Shown: positions 1 through 5,269 of the stretch, in pieces | Numbering within the stretch: the first letter of the stretch is position 1 | Layout of the letters: each line of letters begins with the position of its first letter | Assembly: GCA_027000105.1 (NCBI GenBank) | Contig: JALTOP010000199.1 | Span: 1-5,269 of the forward strand | Source of the DNA: Planctomycetaceae bacterium | GTDB taxonomy: Bacteria > Planctomycetota > Planctomycetia > Planctomycetales > Planctomycetaceae | Length of the DNA stretch: 5,269 bases | Direction of reading: 5' to 3' | Notes under the pieces: model-generated | Database searches by the model: none | What the model saw: the letters and a program-made list of their open reading frames with translations, nothing else | Told to the model about the DNA's origin: nothing | Program-made: the position numbers and the translations under genes

Positions 1-39
1 CAATGGCAAAAATCGGGCGTTTTGTTTGATCCAGCTTGA
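1..39 (+). CDS. possible 3' end of an upstream gene
   Basis: Frame 1 is open from the window edge and ends in TGA at 37-39, giving a tail of 12 residues (QWQKSGVLFDPA). The stop lies 59 bases before the ATG at 99, a normal gap between genes on the same strand. Frame 2 is also open from the edge and runs to about position 184, but that would overlap the next gene by about 86 bases, so it is less likely. Twelve residues are too few to name a family, and the region could equally be non-coding. Confidence 0.2.
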   Translation, partial: QWQKSGVLFDPA

Positions 40-98
40 GGTTCTCTCGGGTTTGGTTGAAGCGAAAAGCCTGGAACAACTGATTCGGAGTCGACAGC

Positions 99-2333
99 AT
101 GTCGAGACCGTGGACAAAATGGGTACTCGCTGGGATAGTCGTATTATCAACAAATGCGATCATATTGCTTCAAGCTCAGGATAAGCCGACGGAATCGGCT
201 GATTCAGAGGATTCTCCGTTAGCTGTTGAGCCAAAAACTCCGGAAGATCAGTTCGAAGCTGTCACCTTAATGACGGAGTTGGGGCGATTCGATCTGGCGA
301 AAAAATACCTGCAAGCTCTGGTTGACAGCAAGTTGTCGGATAAGGAGTTGTTGGCCATCCGGGATCGTTTTGGGACGGTGGAACTGTTTCGACTATCACG
401 CACCAAGCCGTTACAGCCTGCCTCGCAGACTTTTATGGAGATGGTGAACGAGGCGTCACGACGAAATGCACATGATCCTGCCCGTATTGATCGCATTCTG
501 GCCGATCTGGACAAATCTCCCCGCGAGCGGGAAATGGCAATTCTGGAATTGAGGAATATCGGCATCGCTGCGATGCCACGGTTGATTCAGCATTTGGGAA
601 ACCCCGACAGCGATCAGGATCGGGATCGTCTTGTTTACATCATCACGAAGATGGGAAGGCCAGTTCTTCCGGCTCTGTTTGGCGCCCTCGATTCTCATCA
701 GCCGATGCTGCAGACAGCCGTTTTGGAAGCTATCGGCTTTCTGGCTCAATCGGACATGATTGATCCGCTCTGGTATTTTGCTTTCGGTGAAGAGGAACCT
801 CCCAGTGTTCAGGCAGCCGCCCGGGTCGCTTTGGCGAGAATCCTGTTTGGGACGGCGGAAAAAACGAAGTACATCACTGCTCATGGTGCGCAAGATCGCA
901 TCATGAATTCTGCGTTTGCGTATCTGGGAAACAAAAGAAGCTGGCCTGTTGATGACGAAGGTCGTGTCACGTTGTGGAAATGGGACACCAAACAGGCAAC
1001 GGTGAAAAGTTATTCTGTCACTCCAGCCGCCGCGAATATCGATTCCGCAGTAAGGTACGCATCGGAGGCGTTGAAATTACCCGGCGAAAACAGGGAGGTT
1101 CAGGCATTGTTCCTTTCGGCTGTTCTTGCAGATACGGCTTACCGGGTCGGTTGGAAAGAATCGATGCCAACTGGTCCCGGGACATCATTCAACCTGGCGT
1201 TGACTTCCGGGCTGGACGTTCTGAGTCGCTCCATCGAAATCTCTTTGGAAGCAGGTCAGATACGTGCAGCAGAAGCAGCTATCGCAGCGATATCGCTGGT
1301 TGGCAACGATAACCTCTTGAAAACGGACTCTGATGACTCTTCTGTTTTCATTCGTGGTTTGAACCACCCTTCCCGCCGGATTCAGTTTGCGGCAGCAGCC
1401 GGTATTCTCCAGTTGGATCCGGAACAGAGTTTTCGTTTTGCCGGTCGGGTTGTCGAAGTGTTGACCCAGGCGTTGAATGATGATGGTTCACGCCGGGTAT
1501 TGGTGATCGACCCCAACAACGCGCGTGGAACGAGTATTGCTTCGGCGGTTGGGGAGATGGGCTACAACCAGCAAACCGTTGCGACCGGAAAAGAAGGTTT
1601 TGAGCAGGCGGCCAAGCGAGGTGATGTCGCACTGGTTTTGATGCATTTGAATTGTGTCGATTGGGATCTTCCCCAGACAATCGCCAATTTTCGGGCAGAT
1701 GCGAGAACCGCTGGCCTGCCGATCGTTGTTTATGGCCCAACCTTTATGGAAAACGAATTGAAGACGACTGTTCAGCGAACATCGCGTTGCATGTATCTGA
1801 TTTTTTCCGACAAACGTAAAGATGTTGAACGGCAGCTGGCTCCTTTTCTTGCTGTCAATAGTGAACCGACATTGACGGCCGCACAACGGGCAAACCGTGC
1901 AGAAGCGGCTATCTACTGGCTGGCACAAATTGCTCAGGGAAACCGGTCGGATATTTTTGATTTGGCCCCTGCGACCGAGGCCCTGTTCAATGCAATCAGA
2001 AATCCCGCGCTCGCTCCCGAGGCCGTGTCCACTTTGGCGAAGATTCCAACGAATGAATCACAAATATACCTGGCTGAAGCGGCTGTTGCCTCGAAACAGA
2101 GATCGGAAATCCGTCGACAAGCCGTGCTTTCGCTTGCCTACCACATTCAGAAACATGGATTACTGATTGGTGACGAATTGATTGTCGAATTGAAGTCTCT
2201 CTGGAAAAAAACAGAGGATCCCGAAGTTCAAACGGCTCTGTCTTCGCTTGTCGGCAGTCTCAAGCCCTCTCCGGCAATGACTGAAACAAGAATGCATACC
2301 TACACCATTCCCGCGCTGCCAGCAGAAAATTGA
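99..2333 (+). CDS. exported HEAT-repeat protein with embedded degenerate receiver domain
   Basis: The 744-residue protein begins with a basic residue cluster and a hydrophobic stretch (about residues 8-26, ending LLQAQ). This looks like a signal peptide cut near residue 26, or an N-terminal anchor, so the bulk probably lies outside the cytoplasm. An acidic linker (about 28-50) and a TPR-like helical pair (about 51-100) follow. HEAT-like helix pairs cover about 142-250, with a recognisable run of LRNIG, AAMPRLIQHL and VLPALFGAL. Residues 465-584 alternate beta and alpha segments like a CheY receiver, with VLVIDPNN as strand 1 and DVALVLMHLN as strand 3. The expected phosphoacceptor Asp is His516. 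More helical repeats fill about 593-720. The ATG at 99 is supported by GGAG at 87-90, eight bases upstream, and by the signal-like N-terminus. A role as a protein-binding scaffold is inference; the family has no function I can name. Confidence 0.9.
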   Translation: MSRPWTKWVLAGIVVLSTNAIILLQAQDKPTESADSEDSPLAVEPKTPEDQFEAVTLMTELGRFDLAKKYLQALVDSKLSDKELLAIRDRFGTVELFRLSRTKPLQPASQTFMEMVNEASRRNAHDPARIDRILADLDKSPREREMAILELRNIGIAAMPRLIQHLGNPDSDQDRDRLVYIITKMGRPVLPALFGALDSHQPMLQTAVLEAIGFLAQSDMIDPLWYFAFGEEEPPSVQAAARVALARILFGTAEKTKYITAHGAQDRIMNSAFAYLGNKRSWPVDDEGRVTLWKWDTKQATVKSYSVTPAAANIDSAVRYASEALKLPGENREVQALFLSAVLADTAYRVGWKESMPTGPGTSFNLALTSGLDVLSRSIEISLEAGQIRAAEAAIAAISLVGNDNLLKTDSDDSSVFIRGLNHPSRRIQFAAAAGILQLDPEQSFRFAGRVVEVLTQALNDDGSRRVLVIDPNNARGTSIASAVGEMGYNQQTVATGKEGFEQAAKRGDVALVLMHLNCVDWDLPQTIANFRADARTAGLPIVVYGPTFMENELKTTVQRTSRCMYLIFSDKRKDVERQLAPFLAVNSEPTLTAAQRANRAEAAIYWLAQIAQGNRSDIFDLAPATEALFNAIRNPALAPEAVSTLAKIPTNESQIYLAEAAVASKQRSEIRRQAVLSLAYHIQKHGLLIGDELIVELKSLWKKTEDPEVQTALSSLVGSLKPSPAMTETRMHTYTIPALPAEN

Positions 2334-2365
2334 TCGATGTAGACAATTGCGGTCAAACGATCAAT
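2329..2365. repeat. 8-bp perfect inverted repeat spanning the stop codon
   Basis: ATTGATCG (2329-2336) and CGATCAAT (2358-2365) are exact reverse complements separated by 21 bases, and the TGA of the HEAT-repeat gene lies inside the left arm. A further GAC/GTC pairing is possible within the loop (2342-2344 with 2352-2354). No T-run follows, since the next bases are CGACGCCGGGG, so this is not a standard intrinsic terminator. It could protect the 3' end of the transcript or be a protein-binding site. Confidence 0.4.
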
Positions 2366-2522
2366 CGACGCCGGGGATGCGCAGGTTGTTGTTCATCTTC
2401 CGCGCAACCGCTAACCGCTCAGCCAGTCGCGTATCCCCATCCCTCGGCAGAAAGTGCATTCCCAATGCTCTCGACAGAAACCGTCCATTCAAACAATCGT
2501 AACAGAGCGATCAGAGCGGGGG

Positions 2523-2610
2523 AGTCTCAATGAAGCAGAAAGCCTGAGACTGGAAACTGATGAGAGAGGGGGCTTCTGAAGCGGGAAAACACGTACTTTC
2601 TTTCCCAGTC
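2523..2610 (+). ncRNA. cluster of overlapping inverted repeats, possible structured RNA
   Basis: Three inverted repeats are packed together: AGTCTCA/TGAGACT (2523-2529 with 2545-2551), GCTTC/GAAGC about one base (2572-2582), and GGGAAA/TTTCCC (2583-2588 with 2601-2606). A fourth pairing, GACTGGAAA (2548-2556) with TTTCCCAGTC (2601-2610, one bulged C), would enclose the middle of the block and is incompatible with the first and third. Alternative pairings of this kind occur in attenuators and riboswitches, but no known riboswitch consensus was recognised and no T-run follows. The structure is seen in the sequence; any regulatory role is inference. Confidence 0.2.
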
Positions 2611-2677
2611 CGACCGGCTTGCTACGGACAAACGAGGCGATTGAACGCTCACCAGTGATGCACGTTGGCGATGCGCC

Positions 2678-2686
2678 TGTTATATT
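2678..2686 (+). promoter_or_regulatory. extended -10 promoter candidate for glgA
   Basis: TGTTATATT reads as an extended -10 element, with TG, one base, then TATATT at 2681-2686. There is no convincing -35 hexamer 16-18 bases upstream (the bases there read ATGCAC), which extended -10 promoters can tolerate. Transcription would start near 2693 and give a leader of about 194 bases before the glgA ATG. The short palindrome GGCG-ATG-CGCC (2667-2677) abuts it. This is a sequence match only. Confidence 0.35.
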
Positions 2687-2703
2687 GGGAGACTCTCAAC
2701 GGA

Positions 2704-2743
2704 CACACAAGCCACCACTTATGCACACGAGCTACCACTTATG
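2704..2743 (+). repeat. 20-bp tandem direct repeat, two copies
   Basis: Copies at 2704-2723 and 2724-2743 follow CACACRAGCYACCACTTATG and match at 18 of 20 positions, directly abutting. The period is close to two helical turns, which would put two bound proteins on the same DNA face. It lies about 10-50 bases downstream of the predicted transcription start and 143 bases before glgA, so it could be an operator pair or a leader RNA element. A recent replication-slippage duplication is the neutral explanation. Confidence 0.7.
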
Positions 2744-2769
2744 TTTACATTCAGAGAGAAGTCAATAGC

Positions 2770-2835
2770 ATGAGCTATGGGAAAAATGGTCTTGGTTTGG
2801 TCGGTGAAATAGATTTTTGTATGGAAAAACTGTAG
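2770..2835 (+). CDS. possible 21-residue leader peptide upstream of glgA
   Basis: An ATG frame runs 21 codons (starting MSYGKNGLGL, ending FCMEKL) to TAG at 2833-2835, 51 bases before glgA. A purine-rich GAGAGAAG lies about eight bases upstream of the ATG, only a partial Shine-Dalgarno match. Its ATG overlaps, as ATGA, the stop of a 10-codon frame starting at 2741. Frames this short arise often by chance and I recognise no family, so the call is weak. Confidence 0.15.
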   Translation: MSYGKNGLGLVGEIDFCMEKL

Positions 2836-2886
2836 CTTCTTATGTTATCAGCACTGAGATGACGCCCAATTCGAACTGATTCTGTC

Positions 2887-4374
2887 ATGAAAATCTTATT
2901 CACAGCTTCTGAAGCGGTTCCGTTTGCCAAGACGGGAGGGTTGGCTGATGTTGCAACTGCCCTTTCACGCGCGTTGAGCAAACAGGGGCACGAAGTTGTT
3001 CTCGTTTTGCCCCATTATCCGCAGTTGATTTCCCCTGCGGTGCGATCCTGTTTCAAATTCAGACCCGTGAAGGACTCTTTTGTCGCGACAGTTGGCCCGC
3101 GCGAAACAAGAGGGCGGTTTCTGGAGACGGAACTGCCAGAATCCGACGTCAAAGTGATCCTTGTCGATCAGCCGGATTATTTCGATCGCCCCTCTCCTTA
3201 TGTCTATGAAAACATCCCGTACGAAGACAACTGTGAACGCTTTGTGTTTTTTTCCCGGGCAGTCATTGAAGCAGCCAGGCAATTTGGCCCTTTCGATGTC
3301 ATACACACCAACGACTGGCAGACGGCGTTGGTTCCCGCATATGTCGAGATAGAGGAGCGAAAACAGAGCGATCTTTTCAAAAAAGTAGGCACCGTTCTTA
3401 CTATTCACAATCTCGCTTTTCAGGGACGCTTCTGGCACTGGGACATGGCCCTGACCGGCCTGGATTGGAAGTATTTCAACTGGAAGCAAATGGAGTTTTT
3501 TGGCGACCTGAATCTGCTGAAAACGGGAATCGTTTTTGCCGATATGGTGACGACCGTCAGCCCGAGCTACGCCAAGGAAATTTGTACGCCCGAATTGGGT
3601 TGGGGACTGGATCCTGCTCTTTCCGATCGGGGTGATTCACTTGTCGGTATTCTCAACGGTGTCGATGTTGAAACCTGGCATCCCGAGGTGGATCGTTTTA
3701 TCAAGGTCAACTATAGCAGCGAAACGGTTGAGCAGAACAAGCCGATCTGCAAAACCGATCTGCAAAAAATGGTTGGCCTGCCGGAGAAGCAGGAAGTTCC
3801 GCTTGTCGCCATGATTTCCCGTCTCTCCCAGCAAAAAGGGTTTGACCTGATCAAACAGGCAGCCGGGCAACTACTCGATAACGATGCCCAATTCGTTTTT
3901 CTGGGAACCGGTGAACGCGAATTCGAGCGATTTCTCAAAGAACTTGCCGGGCAGTATCCTACTCGTGTCGCGGCACTCGTCAAATTCGATGAAGAACTGG
4001 CCCACAAAATGGAAGCGGGGGCCGATCTGTTCCTCATGCCGAGCGAGTTCGAGCCTTCCGGGTTGAATCAGATGTATTCCATGCTTTACGGCACCATTCC
4101 GATTGTTCATGCCGTCGGCGGACTGGCGGATTCCGTCGTGCCCACTTCGGAACAGACGATAGCCGCCAAAACAGCTACCGGCTTTTCGTTCAAGGAATAC
4201 AACGTCGATTCATTCCTGAAAACATTCCGGCAGGCACTCGATACATTTCGAGATAAAAAGACGTGGAAACAGATACAACAGACCGCGATGTCACAGGATC
4301 TCTCCTGGACAAATAGCGCCCGTCATTACGTGAAAGTGTATGAACGTGCCATCGCCAGGCATGTGAAAGGTTAG
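2887..4374 (+). CDS. glgA: glycogen synthase (ADP-glucose type, GT5)
   Basis: This cytoplasmic enzyme transfers glucose from ADP-glucose to the non-reducing end of an alpha-1,4-glucan, the chain-elongation step of glycogen synthesis. The 495 residues match the usual family length. The N-terminal GT5 domain (about 1-245) has KTGGLADV at 15-22, with Lys15 in the ADP-glucose-binding motif, HTNDWQT at 140-146, TIHNLAFQG at 172-180 and TTVSPSYAKEI at 222-232. The C-terminal GT-B domain has GILNGVD at 254-260, ISRLSQQKGFD at 310-320 with Arg312 and Lys317, FLGTGE at 338-343, and FEPSGLNQMYS at 388-398 with catalytic Glu389. The residue after EP is Ser391 where E. coli has Cys, and the second GGL motif is VGGL rather than TGGL. 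The start is fixed by the canonical N-terminus, although no Shine-Dalgarno precedes it. No other glg gene is visible; it converges with the cytochrome gene. Confidence 0.98.
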   Translation: MKILFTASEAVPFAKTGGLADVATALSRALSKQGHEVVLVLPHYPQLISPAVRSCFKFRPVKDSFVATVGPRETRGRFLETELPESDVKVILVDQPDYFDRPSPYVYENIPYEDNCERFVFFSRAVIEAARQFGPFDVIHTNDWQTALVPAYVEIEERKQSDLFKKVGTVLTIHNLAFQGRFWHWDMALTGLDWKYFNWKQMEFFGDLNLLKTGIVFADMVTTVSPSYAKEICTPELGWGLDPALSDRGDSLVGILNGVDVETWHPEVDRFIKVNYSSETVEQNKPICKTDLQKMVGLPEKQEVPLVAMISRLSQQKGFDLIKQAAGQLLDNDAQFVFLGTGEREFERFLKELAGQYPTRVAALVKFDEELAHKMEAGADLFLMPSEFEPSGLNQMYSMLYGTIPIVHAVGGLADSVVPTSEQTIAAKTATGFSFKEYNVDSFLKTFRQALDTFRDKKTWKQIQQTAMSQDLSWTNSARHYVKVYERAIARHVKG

Positions 4375-4396
4375 TGTCACTCTTTCCGAATAAATC

Positions 4397-4421
4397 AATG
4401 CTGAAAATCATTCAGCGTTTT
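4397..4421 (+). terminator. candidate intrinsic terminator after glgA
   Basis: A hairpin begins 22 bases past the glgA stop: AATGCTGAA (4397-4405) pairs with TTCAGCGTT (4411-4419) around a five-base AATCA loop. It has nine pairs, one of them G-U. A short T-run (4418-4421) overlaps the base of the stem. The stem is only moderately GC-rich and the T-run is short, so termination may be partial. The same hairpin could serve the convergent minus-strand gene. Confidence 0.5.
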
Positions 4422-4542
4422 CAATGACGAAACGACGAAACACCTGAAAGACAAAATACCCGGGGACACTGCGCATCAACGCGCATCTTTCAATGGGCAT
4501 CAATCGTTGCTGGCGGCATCGCAGGGACGGACTTCCGGACAC
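4408..4542 (-). CDS. possible 44-residue small protein behind a strong ribosome binding site
   Basis: A minus-strand frame starts at GTG 4542-4540 and ends at TGA 4410-4408, 18 bases after the cytochrome stop. GGAGG (4555-4551) lies eight bases before the GTG, an optimal spacing, so coupled translation with the cytochrome gene is possible. The product is basic, with several Arg and two Cys, and has an aromatic segment (GYFVFQVFRRFVIE). It has no signal peptide and matches no family I recognise. Its stop falls in the loop of the terminator hairpin, and part of the frame covers the GACGAAAC tandem repeat, so it may be repeat sequence that happens to be open. Confidence 0.22.
   Translation of the reverse strand: MSGSPSLRCRQQRLMPIERCALMRSVPGYFVFQVFRRFVIENAE
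4426..4441. repeat. GACGAAAC tandem repeat, possibly a decayed intergenic repeat
   Basis: GACGAAAC occurs twice in direct tandem (4426-4433 and 4434-4441), followed by CACCTGAAAGACAAAATA. The stretch resembles degenerate arrays of ACGAAA-type units, which I recall between genes in planctomycete and verrucomicrobial genomes. The tandem 8-mer is seen directly; membership of a repeat family is inference. Confidence 0.4.
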
Positions 4543-4544
4543 TC

Positions 4545-4555
4545 GGATCACCTCC
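4545..4555 (-). promoter_or_regulatory. near-perfect Shine-Dalgarno, 11 bases
   Basis: The minus strand reads GGAGGTGATCC, the exact complement of the conserved 16S rRNA 3' end GGATCACCTCC. It starts five bases past the cytochrome stop codon and sits eight bases (from GGAGG) before a GTG that opens a 44-codon frame. Eleven contiguous complementary bases is longer than most natural sites. Chance is still possible in a window this size. Confidence 0.35.
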
Positions 4556-4560
4556 GATGA

Positions 4561-5232
4561 TCAGATCGTCTTCAGGTATTCCAGTACGGCCCGTTTTTCC
4601 TGTTCGTCAAGCTCGTTCGGATAAGTGTGCCCGCTGTTTTTCTTCCCGAATTTACGCGTATCGAAATACATTCGTTTTTCAGCCGGAGCGACGATATCTC
4701 GGGGAACTCGATCAAAAGATTCAAATTCCAGACCGACCCTTTCCCGGTCGTAACCATCTTCCGTTCTGCGCCACACAACCGGTCGTTGTTCGGGATGCAG
4801 AACATGCCATAACGTCGGCACCGATCCATTATGGAAATACGGGGCAGTTGCCCAAATTCCATCCAACGGCGGCGCAACATACCCCTTGGGATCTGTAACG
4901 GTATTCAGTTTTCCGTATTCCCCCACCCAACTTTTTTTGAGTCCTTCCCGATAAACAACCGGCAATGCTCTGAGGCGAACCGGGTCCGTACCGATCTCGT
5001 CTATTGGAATCGTCCGTTCGGGATAAGATTCTTTCTCTCCATAACTGCCGTGACATCGCATGCAGTGATTGTCGAACACCTCTTTTCCCCTGGAGGCAAG
5101 TTCCCGGTCAACTGCGTAAGGATAGACAGGTGCTTCCAGCGATTCGATGTAAGCCGATATGTCCCGAAAGTCATTTTCAAAGCCGCGATATCTCTCCGAA
5201 CTGTTGCTGCGTACCAGGGCAAAAGACATCAA
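4561..5232 (-). CDS. c-type cytochrome, di-haem peroxidase-like, C-terminal part
   Basis: The 223 readable residues contain one haem c attachment site, CMRCH (57-61), in the context ASRGKEVFDNHCMRCHGSYG. They also contain PPLDGIWATAPYFHNGSVPT (121-140), a motif resembling the PYxHNGS region of di-haem cytochrome c peroxidase, MauG and RoxA-like proteins. Haem attachment requires export, yet no signal peptide is present from the TTG at 5232, the first conventional start, and no Shine-Dalgarno precedes it. The frame continues upstream as IDGFAEKNHRV, which reads like normal protein, until TAG at 5266-5268. The true gene therefore probably began further upstream, and this is either a disrupted gene or a sequence error near the window edge. 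Met188 is one candidate distal ligand, unproven. The role is probably periplasmic electron transfer or oxidation; the substrate is unknown. Confidence 0.8.
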   Translation of the reverse strand: MMSFALVRSNSSERYRGFENDFRDISAYIESLEAPVYPYAVDRELASRGKEVFDNHCMRCHGSYGEKESYPERTIPIDEIGTDPVRLRALPVVYREGLKKSWVGEYGKLNTVTDPKGYVAPPLDGIWATAPYFHNGSVPTLWHVLHPEQRPVVWRRTEDGYDRERVGLEFESFDRVPRDIVAPAEKRMYFDTRKFGKKNSGHTYPNELDEQEKRAVLEYLKTI

Positions 5233-5269
5233 TACACGATGATTTTTCTCGGCGAAGCCATCGATCTAA

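Larger units (their letters stand above)
2334..2886. other. 553-base intergenic region, no large gene
   Basis: No open frame here looks like a conserved protein. The longest plus-strand frame (2330-2533, TTG start, 67 codons) has low-complexity Ser/Ala/Pro/Arg composition, no ribosome binding site and no recognisable domain. I see no tRNA-like cloverleaf, CRISPR array or transposase remnant. The region holds the hairpin cluster, promoter candidate, 20-bp tandem repeat and very short ORFs described separately. It is long for a gap between genes on the same strand, and most of the downstream half is probably the promoter and leader of glgA. Confidence 0.6.

Noticed and set aside
1348..1928. Minus-strand frames of 130 and 146 codons opposite the HEAT-repeat gene
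   Set aside because: They are shadows of the plus-strand gene, with no ribosome binding site or recognisable domain, and they overlap each other in different frames.
2330..2533. 67-codon TTG-start frame after the HEAT-repeat gene
   Set aside because: It overlaps the preceding stop codon and has no ribosome binding site. Its composition is low-complexity with no recognisable motif, so it is most likely a chance frame in the spacer.
2557..2590. Hammerhead-like core, CTGATGAG followed by GAAAA
   Set aside because: The closing stem II pair would be G opposite G, not the required G-C, and the intervening bases cannot form stem II next to the core. No matching stem III or cleavage site was seen.
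2572..2917. 13-mer GCTTCTGAAGCGG present at 2572-2584 and again at 2905-2917
   Set aside because: The second copy is simply the codons for the conserved TASEAV segment of GlgA. One shared 13-mer is not unlikely by chance in 5 kb.
2965..3489. 174-codon minus-strand frame opposite glgA
   Set aside because: glgA is unmistakable on the other strand through all of this region, and the antisense product resembles no protein family.
4470..4485. TGCGC-ATCAAC-GCGCA hairpin in the convergent gap
   Set aside because: It has only five base pairs and no T-run in either direction; too small to support as a terminator.
4557..4898. 113-codon plus-strand frame opposite the cytochrome gene
   Set aside because: It is antisense to the region carrying the PYFHNGS-type motif and has no ribosome binding site or domain.

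Overview
The window looks like ordinary bacterial chromosome, most likely from a planctomycete of the Gimesia/Rubinisphaera kind. This rests on three things: moderate GC, a large exported HEAT-repeat protein carrying a receiver-like insert, and a cytochrome c with a C-terminal region resembling the di-haem peroxidase-like proteins common in that phylum. The lineage call is inference, because no rRNA or other marker gene is present.

Layout. (1) Positions 1-98 are a short upstream gap that may hold the last codons of another gene. (2) Positions 99-2333 (+) encode a 744-residue exported protein with HEAT-like helical repeats on both sides of a degenerate response-regulator receiver fold. (3) Positions 2334-2886 are a 553-base gap with no convincing large gene. 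It does hold several structured or repeated elements: an inverted repeat across the preceding stop codon, a cluster of competing hairpins, an extended -10 promoter candidate, and an almost perfect 20-bp tandem duplication in the putative glgA leader. (4) Positions 2887-4374 (+) encode glycogen synthase GlgA, complete and with its catalytic motifs. (5) Positions 4375-4560 are a convergent gap with a hairpin terminator, an 8-bp tandem repeat and, on the minus strand, an unusually good Shine-Dalgarno placed before a 44-codon ORF. (6) Positions 4561-5232 (-) hold the C-terminal part of a c-type cytochrome. Its reading frame continues upstream in family-like sequence and then hits an in-frame TAG at 5266-5268, just inside the window edge.

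The three main genes do not form an obvious pathway. glgA stands alone here, without glgB, glgC or glgP, behind its own long leader, and it converges with the cytochrome gene. No defence system, mobile element, CRISPR array or RNA gene was found. The items most worth a second look are the pseudo-receiver with His in place of the phosphoacceptor Asp, the glgA leader, the in-frame stop in the cytochrome gene, and the possible small ORF behind a near-perfect ribosome binding site.
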